34,244 nt of DNA from Acidobacteriota bacterium (lineage in GTDB: Bacteria; Acidobacteriota; UBA6911): the NCBI GenBank assembly GCA_017860135.1, contig JAFNAG010000007.1:1-34244 (forward strand), given 5' to 3'. The number at the start of each line of letters is the position of its first letter. Position 1 is the first letter of the stretch. A program made the translations under genes and the position numbers. This document shows, piece by piece, positions 1-8,262 of this stretch. The notes under the pieces were generated by a model that worked only from the letters and a program-made list of their open reading frames with translations, was not told where the DNA came from and made no database searches.

Positions 1-542
1 GCATTGCGTGCGTGACGCAGCCCCTGCTCCGTGCGCGCGACGGGATCCTGGCTGCCAGGAAGATCGAAGTAGCCCAAACGGCTGTTTTCGCAGAGCACTC
101 TCAGCTGCTCGATCGCGGCGGGACGGTAAACGTCGACCGAAAACATCAATGGAGTGTGGTTGTTGTGCGTCAGCCAGTATCCCAGCTTGGCGGCAGTGGT
201 TGTCTTGCCCGAACCCTGGAGTCCTACGAGAAGACAGACCGTGGGCGGCTGTTTGGAAAATTGCAGTTCGGCCTGGCTGCCCCCCAAAAGCTCGATCAGC
301 TCGTCGCGCACAACCTTCACCACCTGCTGGCCCGGTGTCAGAGACTCGATAACCTCCTGGCCCAGTGCGCGATCTCTCACGCGCTGCACGAATTCCTTCG
401 CGATCTTGAAATGAACGTCTGCATCCAGGAGCGCATTCCGGATCTCGCGCGTCGTCTCATCGAGATGACGCTCCGAGACGCGGCCCTGCCCACGCAGGTC
501 CCTCAGGATTTTCTGCAGCTTGTTTGACAGATTCTCCAGCAT
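1..542 (-). CDS. ffh: Signal recognition particle protein Ffh (SRP54), N-terminal part
   Basis: Reading from the ATG at 542 down to the window edge gives 180 codons of Ffh, the GTPase that binds signal sequences and 4.5S RNA and hands ribosomes to FtsY at the membrane. The product begins MLENLSNKLQKILRDLRG, followed by the four-helix N domain (about residues 1-85). The G domain then opens with the P-loop GLQGSGKTTTAAKLG and the DVYRPAAIEQL motif, both diagnostic of SRP GTPases. The M domain lies outside the window, so the gene is cut by the window edge, not broken. An in-frame TGA overlaps the start (gTGATGc), so no longer N-terminus is possible. No strong Shine-Dalgarno sequence is visible. 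The gene is divergent from selB. Confidence 0.95.
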   Translation of the reverse strand, partial: MLENLSNKLQKILRDLRGQGRVSERHLDETTREIRNALLDADVHFKIAKEFVQRVRDRALGQEVIESLTPGQQVVKVVRDELIELLGGSQAELQFSKQPPTVCLLVGLQGSGKTTTAAKLGYWLTHNNHTPLMFSVDVYRPAAIEQLRVLCENSRLGYFDLPGSQDPVARTEQGLRHARN

Positions 543-619
543 CACGCGACCCGTCGAGCGTTTCCGGTTTTGACTGGTGAACCGAAACCCGGTGCACTAG
601 AATTGTCCCTGGTCCCGGG

Positions 620-635
620 CAGGTATGGATACCTG
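620..635. repeat. Perfect hairpin in the ffh leader
   Basis: CAGGTATGGATACCTG is a perfect inverted repeat, realistically six pairs closing a four-base loop. It lies 78 bases upstream of the ffh start, inside the predicted leader. A T-rich tail is lacking, so it is not a typical terminator. A role in ffh regulation is only a possibility. Confidence 0.5.
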
Positions 636-653
636 GCAGTCAGCAAATAATTA

Positions 654-682
654 AGCCTACTGGCGCACATCATCCCAGTCAA
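654..682 (-). promoter_or_regulatory. Candidate sigma70-type promoter of ffh
   Basis: On the minus strand TTGACT (682-677) is followed by a 17-base spacer and TAGGCT (659-654). The -35 box is near consensus; the -10 box is weak (3 of 6). It would give a leader of about 105 bases containing the hairpin at 620-635. Confidence 0.4.
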
Positions 683-864
683 GGCTTTTTGCGGCCTCTG
701 CGCCGGTTCAGTCAGCACTCGCGAAACATCGGCACTCCCGCACCGGGAGCGGGAAAAACGAACCGGCGGGTACGCGCACCCGCTGCTTCGCACGGCCGGG
801 CACCGGGCACACCGCGCTCTGTCACGAGCGCCGCGACAGCCGGGACGGACGGAAACCGGTTCAT

Positions 865-2763
865 ATGCGTCATGTCATCGTCGGCACAGCCGGTCACATT
901 GACCACGGCAAGAGTTCGCTGGTAAAGGCGCTCACGGGCATCGACCCCGACCGTCTGAAGGAAGAGCAGCTGCGGGGGATCACCATCGACCTCGGCTTCG
1001 GGCATCTGGAACTGGAAGGCGTGCAGGTGGGATTCGTCGACGTTCCCGGTCATGAAAAATTCGTAAAGAACATGCTCGCGGGGGTCGGAGGAATCGACTG
1101 CGTGCTTCTGGTAATCGCCGCCGATGAGTCGATCATGCCCCAAACAAGAGAGCATTTTGACATTTGCCGGCTTCTGGGCATCCAATGGGGTATCGTTGCA
1201 ATCACCAAGATCGATCTCGTGGAACCGGAACTGGTCGACCTTGTGAGGGAGGAGCTCGCAGAGGCCGTGCGCGGTTCCTTCCTGGATACGGCCGAAGTAA
1301 TCCCCGTCAGCTCCAGGACCGGCGAGGGACTGGAGAAGCTGAAAGAGGCGATCCGCCGCGTCTCGCTTTCTTTGCCCGGCAGACCGACGGACCGCCTCCT
1401 GCGCATGCCCATCGATCGCGCCTTCACGATGCGAGGCTTTGGCACTGTCGTGACCGGAACCATGTCATCGGGCCGTATACACAGGGACGAGGAGGTCGAA
1501 CTGTTGCCCGGCTCGCGGATCTCCAAAGTGCGCGGCATCCAAGTGCACGGGCACCCGACGGACAGGGCGGAAGCAGGGCAACGGACGGCGGTAAACCTCC
1601 AGGGCCTCGACCTGTCACAGGTCGAGCGCGGAATGTGCCTCACAGCACCTCACCTCTTTCAAGCCACACAGCTTCTGGACGCTCGGCTCGAGCTGCTGCC
1701 AGGCGCTCGCCCGCTCAGGAGTTTCTCAAAGGTCCGCTTTCATCAGGGCACTTCCGAGGTGCTTGCCCGGGTAGCGATACTGGGACAGTCCGTTCTGGAG
1801 CCCGGGGAGGAGGCCTATGCGCAATTGCGCCTCGACGCGCCCGCCCTCTGCCTGATGGGAGATCCCTTCATCATCCGGCAGTTCTCCCCCGCCACCACGA
1901 TCGGAGGCGGGAGGATACTCCATCCCGGTCCCCCAAAACACAGGGTAACCGACAGGCACGCGCCCGCGCTGTTGCAGAAAATGGAAAGCACCAGTGCTTC
2001 TACCAGAATGGCCGGCCTCATCACCATGCACCCAAGGCAGGTGACGGACATCCGCGAGTTGATCGCGTGCACCGGCCTGCCCGAGGCAGAACTGAAGGGC
2101 ATCACGGCAGCAGCCGTCAAGGCAGGAGAATTGGTGGAGGTCACGGGACCGGTCCCTCTGCTTGTCATCCCGGGCGTCATCGCGACTCTGCAGGGGAATA
2201 CAGTCGCTCTGGTCGCACGGTTCCATCAGGAACATCCCCTGGTCCGGGGAATCTCCCGCGAGGAATTGCGCAACAGGGTGTTTGAGGGTATGCCTCCCGA
2301 AGTCTTCCGCTTCGTCCTGGAAAAGCTCACGGAAGCAAAGAGGATCGCTGTCGTGGAGGACATGATCGCACTTCATGGGCGTGAAGTGCAGCTTTCACCT
2401 GCCGAATTGAGGATCCAGGAAGGCATCGAAGCCATCCTCCGCAAGGCAGCATGGCAACCACCTTCGCTGACAGATTTGTCGGGCATGGTGCCGGGCGATC
2501 CGGAGGAGATTCGCAAAATCCGTTTCTGGATGCTGAAGGAAAGAATCCTGATCAGGATATCCGAGGACCTGATCTACCACCGGGAAACTCTCGAAGAAAT
2601 GAAGAAGAAGATCCGTGCGCGGTATTCTGCCGGCGCCAGGTTCGGCGTTGCTGAATTCAAGGAACTGTTCGACTTGACCCGAAAACACGCGATTCCCCTG
2701 CTGGAATACCTGGATCGCGAGAGAGTGACGCGGAGACTGGGATCCGAGCGGATTCTCCTTTAA
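865..2763 (+). CDS. selB: Selenocysteine-specific translation elongation factor SelB
   Basis: The 632-residue protein is the EF-Tu paralogue that carries Sec-tRNA(Sec) to UGA codons marked by a SECIS hairpin. The GTPase domain shows G1 GHIDHGKS (10-17), G3 DVPGHE (59-64) and G4 TKID (114-117). EF-Tu-like beta-barrel domains follow (about 170-350), then winged-helix repeats to the C-terminus that bind SECIS RNA. Length is normal for bacterial SelB. The ATG at 865 starts directly with the conserved [16 protein letters not shown]; no clear ribosome binding site is seen. selA, selD and selC are not neighbours, and no other gene in the window has an obvious in-frame Sec TGA, so its clients must lie elsewhere. 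Confidence 0.95.
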   Translation: MRHVIVGTAGHIDHGKSSLVKALTGIDPDRLKEEQLRGITIDLGFGHLELEGVQVGFVDVPGHEKFVKNMLAGVGGIDCVLLVIAADESIMPQTREHFDICRLLGIQWGIVAITKIDLVEPELVDLVREELAEAVRGSFLDTAEVIPVSSRTGEGLEKLKEAIRRVSLSLPGRPTDRLLRMPIDRAFTMRGFGTVVTGTMSSGRIHRDEEVELLPGSRISKVRGIQVHGHPTDRAEAGQRTAVNLQGLDLSQVERGMCLTAPHLFQATQLLDARLELLPGARPLRSFSKVRFHQGTSEVLARVAILGQSVLEPGEEAYAQLRLDAPALCLMGDPFIIRQFSPATTIGGGRILHPGPPKHRVTDRHAPALLQKMESTSASTRMAGLITMHPRQVTDIRELIACTGLPEAELKGITAAAVKAGELVEVTGPVPLLVIPGVIATLQGNTVALVARFHQEHPLVRGISREELRNRVFEGMPPEVFRFVLEKLTEAKRIAVVEDMIALHGREVQLSPAELRIQEGIEAILRKAAWQPPSLTDLSGMVPGDPEEIRKIRFWMLKERILIRISEDLIYHRETLEEMKKKIRARYSAGARFGVAEFKELFDLTRKHAIPLLEYLDRERVTRRLGSERILL

Positions 2764-2777
2764 TCCGCCGCCTGGGG

Positions 2778-3121
2778 TCGGGTCCTGGGTGTCGGGTGTT
2801 GGGTTCTGGGGAGTGGAGGATAGGAATTCGGAACGCGGAAATCGTCGATAACAAATGGAGAACATGGCAATCCGGATGGTGGAAATCCGACGGCGCGACG
2901 CAGGCATGTGAGGGGAACTGCGCGTGAGAAATTCGGGGCGTGGATGCGGCAAGTTGAATGGGACCGTCCGTCAGTGCAGGACTCGGCGCAGTGCAGCCGC
3001 AGGAGAATCCCCCGTCACCGGGCAAGCCTGCAAATTCGTGTCAGACCGTGAAAATCGCCGGACTTCAATGGATTCACAACACCCAAAACCCAACACCGAC
3101 CACCGGGAACCCAGGACCCGA
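2778..3121. repeat. Long inverted repeat of GGGTCCTGGGT / GGGTGTTGGGT type
   Basis: TCGGGTCCTGGGT at 2778-2790 is matched exactly by its reverse complement at 3109-3121. Just inside, GGTGTTGGGTTCTGGG (2795-2810) matches the complement at 3082-3097 in 15 of 16 positions. The arms enclose about 270 bases without coding potential. The layout is that of a small non-autonomous mobile element or a simple-sequence family inserted in both orientations. There is no transposase and no obvious target duplication. Confidence 0.6.
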
Positions 3122-3133
3122 GGAAGGGCTTGA

Positions 3134-3162
3134 TTGACTTGTGAGCCAGTCTAAAGTATTCT
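3134..3162 (+). promoter_or_regulatory. Sigma70-type promoter of tatA
   Basis: TTGACT (3134-3139), a 17-base spacer and TATTCT (3157-3162) form a good housekeeping promoter. Transcription would start near 3169, leaving about 19 bases of leader that include the strong ribosome binding site GGAGGTGAG. Confidence 0.6.
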
Positions 3163-3187
3163 TATATCAGCAAATTTGGAGGTGAGA

Positions 3188-3358
3188 ATGCCCAATCTGG
3201 GAACCACGGAACTCATTATTATTCTCGTCATTGTTGTCCTTATTTTCGGGGTCAACAAGATCCCCCAGCTGGGCAAAGGACTTGGCGAAGGAATCAAGAA
3301 CTTCAAGTCTGCAATGAAGGCCGGTCAGGAAGAGGCCGACAAAGACGGGAAGAAGTGA
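3188..3358 (+). CDS. tatA: Twin-arginine translocase subunit TatA (TatA/E family)
   Basis: This 56-residue protein forms the oligomeric pore of the Tat pathway, which exports folded proteins. It has the family layout: a short N-terminus ([12 protein letters not shown]), one membrane helix (about 7-23), the FG hinge ([21 protein letters not shown]), an amphipathic helix and a short charged tail ending KDGKK. The start is set at 3188 because GGAGGTGAG (3178-3186) sits just ahead; an in-frame TTG at 3176 overlaps that site and is unlikely. TatC and TatB are not nearby, so it is an orphan tatA. Its TGA stop abuts the stop codon of the convergent nuclease-like gene with no bases between (the two form TGATCA, 3356-3361). 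Confidence 0.93.
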   Translation: MPNLGTTELIIILVIVVLIFGVNKIPQLGKGLGEGIKNFKSAMKAGQEEADKDGKK

Positions 3359-4870
3359 TCAGTCCAGCATAGTCCGCTCAGTTCTCCGCAGGATTTTCAC
3401 ACCGGCGCGCCAATCCTCGTTGATTGCGATTTTTGTCACTTCGAGACTGGTATCCAGGCATCGCAACAGCGACTCAAGTGTGTCGTGGAAGGAAAATACG
3501 GGTGAAACCAGGTAGATTCTGGGATGGGTGCGTGTCAAACGGATTCCGGGGAAATAGCCCCGGCTCTCAAAGTCGCCATTGAGATTGTGATGGATGACCC
3601 GCCCCCAATAATCGAGTGCTTGCAACGGCATCTCGGGATCTTCACTCACCTTGAGTTCCATCACCACAAGATTGCCCCGCCTGTCAGCACCGAGGATATC
3701 GACCCTGCCGGGGATTTTTCCCAGATACACGGGAACCTGCGGGTACACGAACTCGGGCACCAGTTCGGGAAACAGGTCCGGGACGTGCTGCAGCAGGAGG
3801 CATTCCAACCAGCGTTCCGCCTGCATCCGGTAGTAGGGATGGTCCGGCGCAGGGCTGTCGGGCCGCCGAAAATAGAGGATCTCGGCCACCAGGTCGCGCA
3901 GGCCCGCGAAATTCTCTTCCCCCAAATCCGAGTGCAGGGAACCGATCCCATACCTGATGTGATCGCGGTCGGGACCTAGCGCCTTTGCGAACTCGAGGCC
4001 CCGAAGGCGCAGCGAGTCACAGTCGTGGAACCTCGGATAGCGCTGGATCTCCCCGGGAGCAAGATTCATTACACGTGCTAAAAGAGTGCTCCAGCGAAAA
4101 GGGCCGATTACCGGCCAGCGGAAGTCGCGCTCCTCCAAGGGTGGGGGCGCCGGGGGAGGATGCCTGATCCGCAAAAACGGATCATCATCCATCGTATACT
4201 CAAGGATCTCCACGCGCGCCTGGGCCGGGCTGACAAGACTGGCACGGTGGCTGAGCACGGCGGCACGTCCTGCAGGAACGAGGAGATGGATGATTGGAGC
4301 CTCTTGCAGCCGTGCCTTTTTTTGCAGGATTCCCATCCAGAGAAGCGCCTGCGTAAGAATCGAATGAGCCTGCTCAGTGTCAGGGACTCGGGGGCATATC
4401 AGCAGAAGATGATTCCCATCCGAATGCCGGATCCAGAGCCTGGGGTAGGCCCCGGAGAGGGTTTGTCCGCGGTCCGTGCCCTGACCGGCGGAGAGCACGC
4501 GTGAGCCCGGGAAGCGGCAGGCGGCCCAGACGCGCGCGGCCTTCAAGAGGCTGGTGCCGCCTGGATCCCGCAGCCCGGAGGGCACTCCCCATTCGACATG
4601 AATATCTTCCGCCCATTCGGAGCGCGGCCAGATTCTCAAAGTAGCTCCCCCTGGGGCCGGGCGGACCGACGAGAGCCGGACAACCCGCCCCCGGCCGCGA
4701 TGGAGGTATTGGAAACGGATCATTTGACCATCGATCCGCCATCGTGGCGCTATCTCATGCCAAAGCCCCAACTCCAGGTCGCCCAGCCTCGCCGTCGCAG
4801 CCGGGCAATGGGACTCTATCCAGTCCAGCAATTCCAGGCTTCTGCGCAGAAAAGCAGCGATTTGAAACAT
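3359..4870 (-). CDS. Uncharacterised protein with C-terminal PD-(D/E)XK (RecB-like) nuclease core
   Basis: The 503-residue product belongs to no family I can name. Its C-terminal third reads as a restriction-endonuclease-like fold. A helix with Glu352/Glu356 (AERWLECLLLQ) is followed by GRVDIL (Asp391), a strand ending MELKV (Glu405-x-Lys407) and QALDY (Gln417-Tyr421). This D...ExK...QxxxY order is that of RecB/Cas4-type nucleases and some NucS/DUF91 proteins. Residues 1-250 are mixed alpha/beta with no motif I recognise, and residues 237-245 are proline-rich. There is no signal peptide or membrane helix, so it is probably cytoplasmic. The ATG at 4870 is preceded by poor ribosome binding sequence. 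It is monocistronic, convergent with tatA and divergent from the enoyl-CoA hydratase gene. A DNA repair or processing role is a guess; nuclease activity is inferred from the motifs alone. Confidence 0.8.
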   Translation of the reverse strand: MFQIAAFLRRSLELLDWIESHCPAATARLGDLELGLWHEIAPRWRIDGQMIRFQYLHRGRGRVVRLSSVRPAPGGATLRIWPRSEWAEDIHVEWGVPSGLRDPGGTSLLKAARVWAACRFPGSRVLSAGQGTDRGQTLSGAYPRLWIRHSDGNHLLLICPRVPDTEQAHSILTQALLWMGILQKKARLQEAPIIHLLVPAGRAAVLSHRASLVSPAQARVEILEYTMDDDPFLRIRHPPPAPPPLEERDFRWPVIGPFRWSTLLARVMNLAPGEIQRYPRFHDCDSLRLRGLEFAKALGPDRDHIRYGIGSLHSDLGEENFAGLRDLVAEILYFRRPDSPAPDHPYYRMQAERWLECLLLQHVPDLFPELVPEFVYPQVPVYLGKIPGRVDILGADRRGNLVVMELKVSEDPEMPLQALDYWGRVIHHNLNGDFESRGYFPGIRLTRTHPRIYLVSPVFSFHDTLESLLRCLDTSLEVTKIAINEDWRAGVKILRRTERTMLD

Positions 4871-5015
4871 TGGGCCTCCAAGCCGGCGAAGGACTCGTGA
4901 GCCGCGGATGCGCCTCCACAGGTAACCCTTCGTTCCCAGGACGAAACCGGCCCACGATGTGGAAGTTTTGCCAGGCTGCTGGATATTTCAAGAAATGTGT
5001 TAGAGTATCGGGCCT

Positions 5016-5786
5016 ATGAACGATTCTGCCATGGCATCGCTGAATGTTGCCGGAGACCAGATCCGGCTGACGCTGCGGCGTCCGCCGCTTAACTTCTTGA
5101 ATCTGGACATGTTGCGCCAAATCCAGGAACTGCTGGAATCGTTGGGAGAATCCCCTCGCGGGAGGATTCTGGTAATCGACTCAGACTGTGCCGCCTTCAG
5201 TGCCGGGCTCGAAGTTACTGAGTTGGCGAAGGAGGCGGTGTTCCTCCTGCTTGACCAGTATCACTCGGTAGCGCGGTCCCTGGCAGCATTCCCCAGGCCG
5301 ACAGTGGCGTTGGTGCGCGGAGTGGCCCTCGGAGCGGGCAATGAACTGGCGGCTTGCTGCGATTTTGTGCTGGCATCTCCTCAAGCGACTTTCGGGCAGC
5401 CGGAAATCAAGGTAGGCATCATGCCTTCCCTCGCGCCGCTGCTGCTGGCGCCGCGCATCGGCCTGCAGCGAATGCTGCACATGGTTTTGACTGGCAGTCC
5501 TGTGGATGCGGCGGAAGCGGCGCGCATTGGTTTGGTGTATCGCACCGTAGCGGAAAACGCCATGGATTCGGCTCTGGAAGAAGTGTCGAACAGCTTTCGC
5601 GGATTGTCCCTGTCGGTGCTGGAATTGACCTTGCGGGCCGCACGGGTCGCCCGCATCCGTGAATTCGATGATCATCTCAGGGAAGTGCAGTCGCTCTACC
5701 TTAACGAGCTGATGGACCTGGAAGATCCGGCAGAAGGGATCAAGGCATTCCTGGAAAAACGGCCGCCGAGGTGGAAGCACAGATGA
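5016..5786 (+). CDS. Enoyl-CoA hydratase/isomerase (crotonase) family protein
   Basis: The 256-residue protein is a crotonase-fold enzyme acting on an acyl-CoA thioester. Visible are the first oxyanion-hole segment FSAGLEVTEL (61-70), the second GVALGAGNELA (102-112) with Glu110, and FGQPEIKVGIMP (126-137) with Glu130. Both glutamates used by hydratases are thus present. The FSAG-E/D wording and the QYHSVARSLAAFPRPTVALV helix resemble the dienoyl-CoA hydratase (aromatic-degradation) branch, but substrate cannot be fixed from sequence. Two starts are possible (ATG at 5016 or 5031); neither has a clear ribosome binding site, and a TTAGAGT box lies only about a dozen bases ahead, so a very short leader is possible. 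It is a single gene, with no beta-oxidation partners nearby. Confidence 0.88.
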   Translation: MNDSAMASLNVAGDQIRLTLRRPPLNFLNLDMLRQIQELLESLGESPRGRILVIDSDCAAFSAGLEVTELAKEAVFLLLDQYHSVARSLAAFPRPTVALVRGVALGAGNELAACCDFVLASPQATFGQPEIKVGIMPSLAPLLLAPRIGLQRMLHMVLTGSPVDAAEAARIGLVYRTVAENAMDSALEEVSNSFRGLSLSVLELTLRAARVARIREFDDHLREVQSLYLNELMDLEDPAEGIKAFLEKRPPRWKHR

Positions 5787-6017
5787 AGTTTCGCCGGGAA
5801 AGCGTCAGAGGATATAAGTGGCTTCGATCATGAGCGCCGTTCCGTCACCAGCAACCCTGCAGCGCGATCCCGGCCAATCCTGCCCGGAGCATCCGTACCC
5901 ATGCGTGATACCGGCAGGACCGCACGCCGCACTTGCCACTTCCACCTTCGGGAAGAACCCACGGGCAGTTTTAAGATAGGCTCCCGTTGCGCGTGTACAG
6001 GCGCGACCGGAAGCGCG

Positions 6018-6338
6018 TCAGTGTCTTCCGACTTGCTCGAAAAGCCACGCAAGATAGTCGCGGTCCCCGCCGGTTATCGGGAGCGCCACCACTTCGGGGA
6101 CCTGGTAGGTGTGAAGCTGCCGGATGCGCGACCGCACCGCCTCATACCGGTCGGCGGCAGTCTTGATGATCAAGAGGTGCTCCCCTTCATCGCAGACTTC
6201 CCCTTCCCAGCGATAGATCGAGCGGATGCCGGGGAGGATGCTCACGCACGCAGCCTCCCGCGCCTCCACAAGCGCGTTCGCGATGTGACGGGCAAGTTCC
6301 GCACTGTCCGCCGTTGTCAGAATGAGAATAGCGTTCAT
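6018..6338 (-). CDS. cutA: Divalent-cation tolerance protein CutA
   Basis: This 106-residue protein is a CutA1 homologue, a small trimeric ferredoxin-like fold protein linked to copper and other divalent cation tolerance. It starts MNAILILTTADS and carries the signature ACVSILPGIRSIYRWEGEV and LHTYQVPEVVALPI. The frame stays open upstream to 6434, but the ATG at 6338 fits the family N-terminus and follows AGGACCT. It is transcribed away from ftsB. The 231 bases between its stop and the enoyl-CoA hydratase gene hold nothing I recognise. Confidence 0.93.
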   Translation of the reverse strand: MNAILILTTADSAELARHIANALVEAREAACVSILPGIRSIYRWEGEVCDEGEHLLIIKTAADRYEAVRSRIRQLHTYQVPEVVALPITGGDRDYLAWLFEQVGRH

Positions 6339-6362
6339 GGCCGAGGTCCTGATACAAAACCG

Positions 6363-6391
6363 TTGATATTCGAGTGCCTGCTCAGTATCAT
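6363..6391 (+). promoter_or_regulatory. Sigma70-type promoter of ftsB/divIC
   Basis: TTGATA (6363-6368), exactly 17 bases, then TATCAT (6386-6391). Each hexamer matches consensus at 5 of 6 positions. Transcription would start near 6398 with a leader of about 35 bases. Confidence 0.6.
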
Positions 6392-6413
6392 GCCCGCGTT
6401 GCCAGGAAGTCAA
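6384..6413 (-). promoter_or_regulatory. Candidate cutA promoter, overlapping the ftsB promoter
   Basis: On the minus strand TTGACT (6413-6408), an 18-base spacer and GATACT (6389-6384) are found. The -10 box overlaps the -10 box of the oppositely directed ftsB promoter, so the two would compete for polymerase. Confidence 0.4.
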
Positions 6414-6432
6414 CCAACTCATCCAGAAAGCC

Positions 6433-6786
6433 ATGGCGCATCGCAGGAAGAAAGTCTCTCACGGCAGAGAAGCCTTTTACATTGCCTGCATCTTGATCTT
6501 TGTCCTGATCGGAATTTTCATCGTCTTCGGCCCGGAAGGCTATCTGGAGATGAAGAGGATGCAGGTGGAGTTTGAAACCCACCGCAAGCGCAACGAGGCG
6601 ATTGCCGACACAAACGACAAGATCAAGCAGGAAATCCAGGGCATGCGGGATGATCCGCAAGTCCAGGAGGACTACCTGCGGCGGAAAGGATATGCCAGGA
6701 AGGGAGAAATCATCCTGGAGGTTCCCGAACCGGCACCCGACAAGCCTTTACCCGCCAACCCAGCCTCTCCAGCCCAACGGAAGTAG
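6433..6786 (+). CDS. FtsB/DivIC-type septum formation initiator
   Basis: The 117-residue protein has the bitopic architecture of FtsB/DivIC: a basic cytoplasmic N-terminus (MAHRRKKVSH), one membrane helix (about 15-33), a periplasmic coiled coil (about 36-72, rich in E, K and R with heptad spacing), then the family segment QVQEDYLRRKGYARKGEIILE. The tail (PEPAPDKPLPANPASPAQRK) is proline-rich and probably disordered. The family bridges FtsL and FtsQ in the divisome. Length is normal. It is transcribed alone from its own promoter and converges on pyrC. Confidence 0.88.
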   Translation: MAHRRKKVSHGREAFYIACILIFVLIGIFIVFGPEGYLEMKRMQVEFETHRKRNEAIADTNDKIKQEIQGMRDDPQVQEDYLRRKGYARKGEIILEVPEPAPDKPLPANPASPAQRK

Positions 6787-6849
6787 CACAGGGGCGCGCG
6801 TTCCGCTCTCCGGATCCCGCTCGAATCCCCATGCCGCATTCCGCATCCC

Positions 6850-8124
6850 CTAGAGCCTGAACACCTCCCTCCCTTTTACCATGGTCAGGACGGCCGCGCC
6901 GCGCAGTTTCCAGCCTTCAAAAGGAGTGTTGCGGCTTCTGGACAGGAACTCCGCACTGCGGACCTCGCGTTCCAGGTCGGGGTCGATGACGGTGAGGTCG
7001 GCGGAAGCTCCAATCGCGAGCGTCCCTCCCCGCAGTTTGAGGATGCGGGCCGGATGAAGCGACAGAGTCTCAACCATGCGCCGGAGGCTGAGGATCCCGG
7101 GACGGACCAGCCGGTCGAGGATCAGACTCACAGCGGTTTCCAGCCCCACGACGCCGAAAGGCGCCTGTGCGAACTCCTTCATTTTGTCGCCGGAAGAATG
7201 CGGAGCGTGGTCTGTAGCAATCACATCAATGGCTCCGGAGGCAAGTCCCATGACGAGTGCCTCCGTATCCAGCCCGGTGCGCAACGGCGGATTCATTTTG
7301 GCGTTCGTATCACAGGAGGAGATACGCTCTTCGGTCAGCAGCAGGTGATGCGGGGTGACCTCACAGGTGATGGGAATGCCATCCTCTTTGGCGCGCATCA
7401 CCGCGGCAAGTGAGTGACGGGAAGAGATGTGCGCGATATGTATCCTGGCGCCGGTCTCCCGGGCGAGGATGGCGTCGCGCACGATATGCACTTCCTCGGC
7501 CGCCGCGGTGATGCCGGGCAATCCCAGCATGGTCGAGAAGTGCCCGTCGTTGATGCAACCGCCGGCGGCGAGGTCCCGATCCTCGCAATGATCGATGACA
7601 GGGATATCGAATCGCCGTGCCGATTCCATCGCGCGCCGCATGATCAGGCTGTTCTGAACCCCGTGGCCGTCATCGCTGATGGCCACGATGCCGGCGCGGA
7701 CCATATCATCGATGTCCGCGAGCTCGTCTCCGCGGCTCCCTCTGGTTATGGCGCCGATCGGATACACCGGAATCCGGGAGACCTCGCGAGCGCGGTCCAG
7801 GATACGTAATGTGACATTTCCCGAATCGTTGACCGGTTGGGTATTGGGCATGCACGCGACGGCGGTGTAGCCGCCGCGCGCCGCCGCCCGGGTCCCGCTC
7901 TCGATCGTCTCCGCGTCCTCCCGGCCGGGTTCCCGCAGGTGCACATGCATGTCGATGAAGCCCGGCAACACAATCAGGCCCCTGGCATCGATCTCTTTGG
8001 GAGCTTTTTCCGGGAGGCGTGCGGCGATCCGGCTCACCAGGCCGTTCTCGATTCCCAGATCTGCGATCTGGTCCAGTTCCCTGGATGGATCCAGGACCCT
8101 GCCCTGCCGAAGGATGAGTTGCAT
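6850..8124 (-). CDS. pyrC: Dihydroorotase, class I (PyrC)
   Basis: The 424-residue enzyme closes carbamoyl-aspartate to dihydroorotate in pyrimidine synthesis. The amidohydrolase metal site is visible: DMHVHLREPG (His60 and His62), the bridging aspartate in AISDDGHGV, and later histidines in VIDHCED and HIAHISS plus the catalytic ATDHAPHS. This is the class I arrangement. The open frame runs 440 bases further upstream, but that stretch is not family-like and overlaps the divergent pyrK. ATG at 8124 begins the typical MQLILRQGRVLDP and follows GAGGAG. pyrB is not next to it. Confidence 0.94.
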   Translation of the reverse strand: MQLILRQGRVLDPSRELDQIADLGIENGLVSRIAARLPEKAPKEIDARGLIVLPGFIDMHVHLREPGREDAETIESGTRAAARGGYTAVACMPNTQPVNDSGNVTLRILDRAREVSRIPVYPIGAITRGSRGDELADIDDMVRAGIVAISDDGHGVQNSLIMRRAMESARRFDIPVIDHCEDRDLAAGGCINDGHFSTMLGLPGITAAAEEVHIVRDAILARETGARIHIAHISSRHSLAAVMRAKEDGIPITCEVTPHHLLLTEERISSCDTNAKMNPPLRTGLDTEALVMGLASGAIDVIATDHAPHSSGDKMKEFAQAPFGVVGLETAVSLILDRLVRPGILSLRRMVETLSLHPARILKLRGGTLAIGASADLTVIDPDLEREVRSAEFLSRSRNTPFEGWKLRGAAVLTMVKGREVFRL

Positions 8125-8156
8125 ATGCTGTTTCGACTCCTCGATGGGGCGGCGCG

Positions 8157-8185
8157 ATGCTACCATAGGGATGAATCCGTTGCAA
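8157..8185 (-). promoter_or_regulatory. Candidate promoter of pyrC
   Basis: On the minus strand TTGCAA (8185-8180), a 17-base spacer and TAGCAT (8162-8157) lie 32 bases upstream of the pyrC start. Confidence 0.45.
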
Positions 8186-8262
8186 AAGAGTTCCACCGCG
8201 CCGTCGCCCGGTGGGCGGAACGGGATCCCGATGGAGTTCCGCGATTTTACCACGTCGTTGCG

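Larger units (their letters stand above)
543..864. other. Divergent intergenic region between ffh and selB
   Basis: This 322-base spacer holds no credible reading frame. I see the ffh promoter and hairpin listed separately, and GC-rich sequence of no clear function before selB. I searched it for a selenocysteine tRNA (long acceptor stem, TCA anticodon, GGTTCGA-type T loop) and did not find one. Confidence 0.6.
2764..3187. other. Repeat-bounded intergenic region before tatA
   Basis: The 424-base spacer holds no convincing gene. It is almost filled by a segment (2778-3121) bounded by inverted G-rich/C-rich repeats, and contains one copy of a GGAATTCGGAACGCGGAA-type dispersed repeat at 2822-2841. 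The tatA promoter lies at its right end. Confidence 0.6.

Noticed and set aside
543-864. Possible selenocysteine tRNA next to selB, prompted by GGTCCCGGGCAGGT at 611-624, which resembles the variable and T arm of known selC genes.
   Set aside because: The bases that follow form a simple palindrome, there is no matching long acceptor stem, no TCA anticodon loop upstream and no CCA-type end.
5901-6575. A 224-codon plus-strand frame across cutA.
   Set aside because: It is the antisense of cutA and then an out-of-frame reading of ftsB; composition is Arg/His-rich as expected for a shadow frame.
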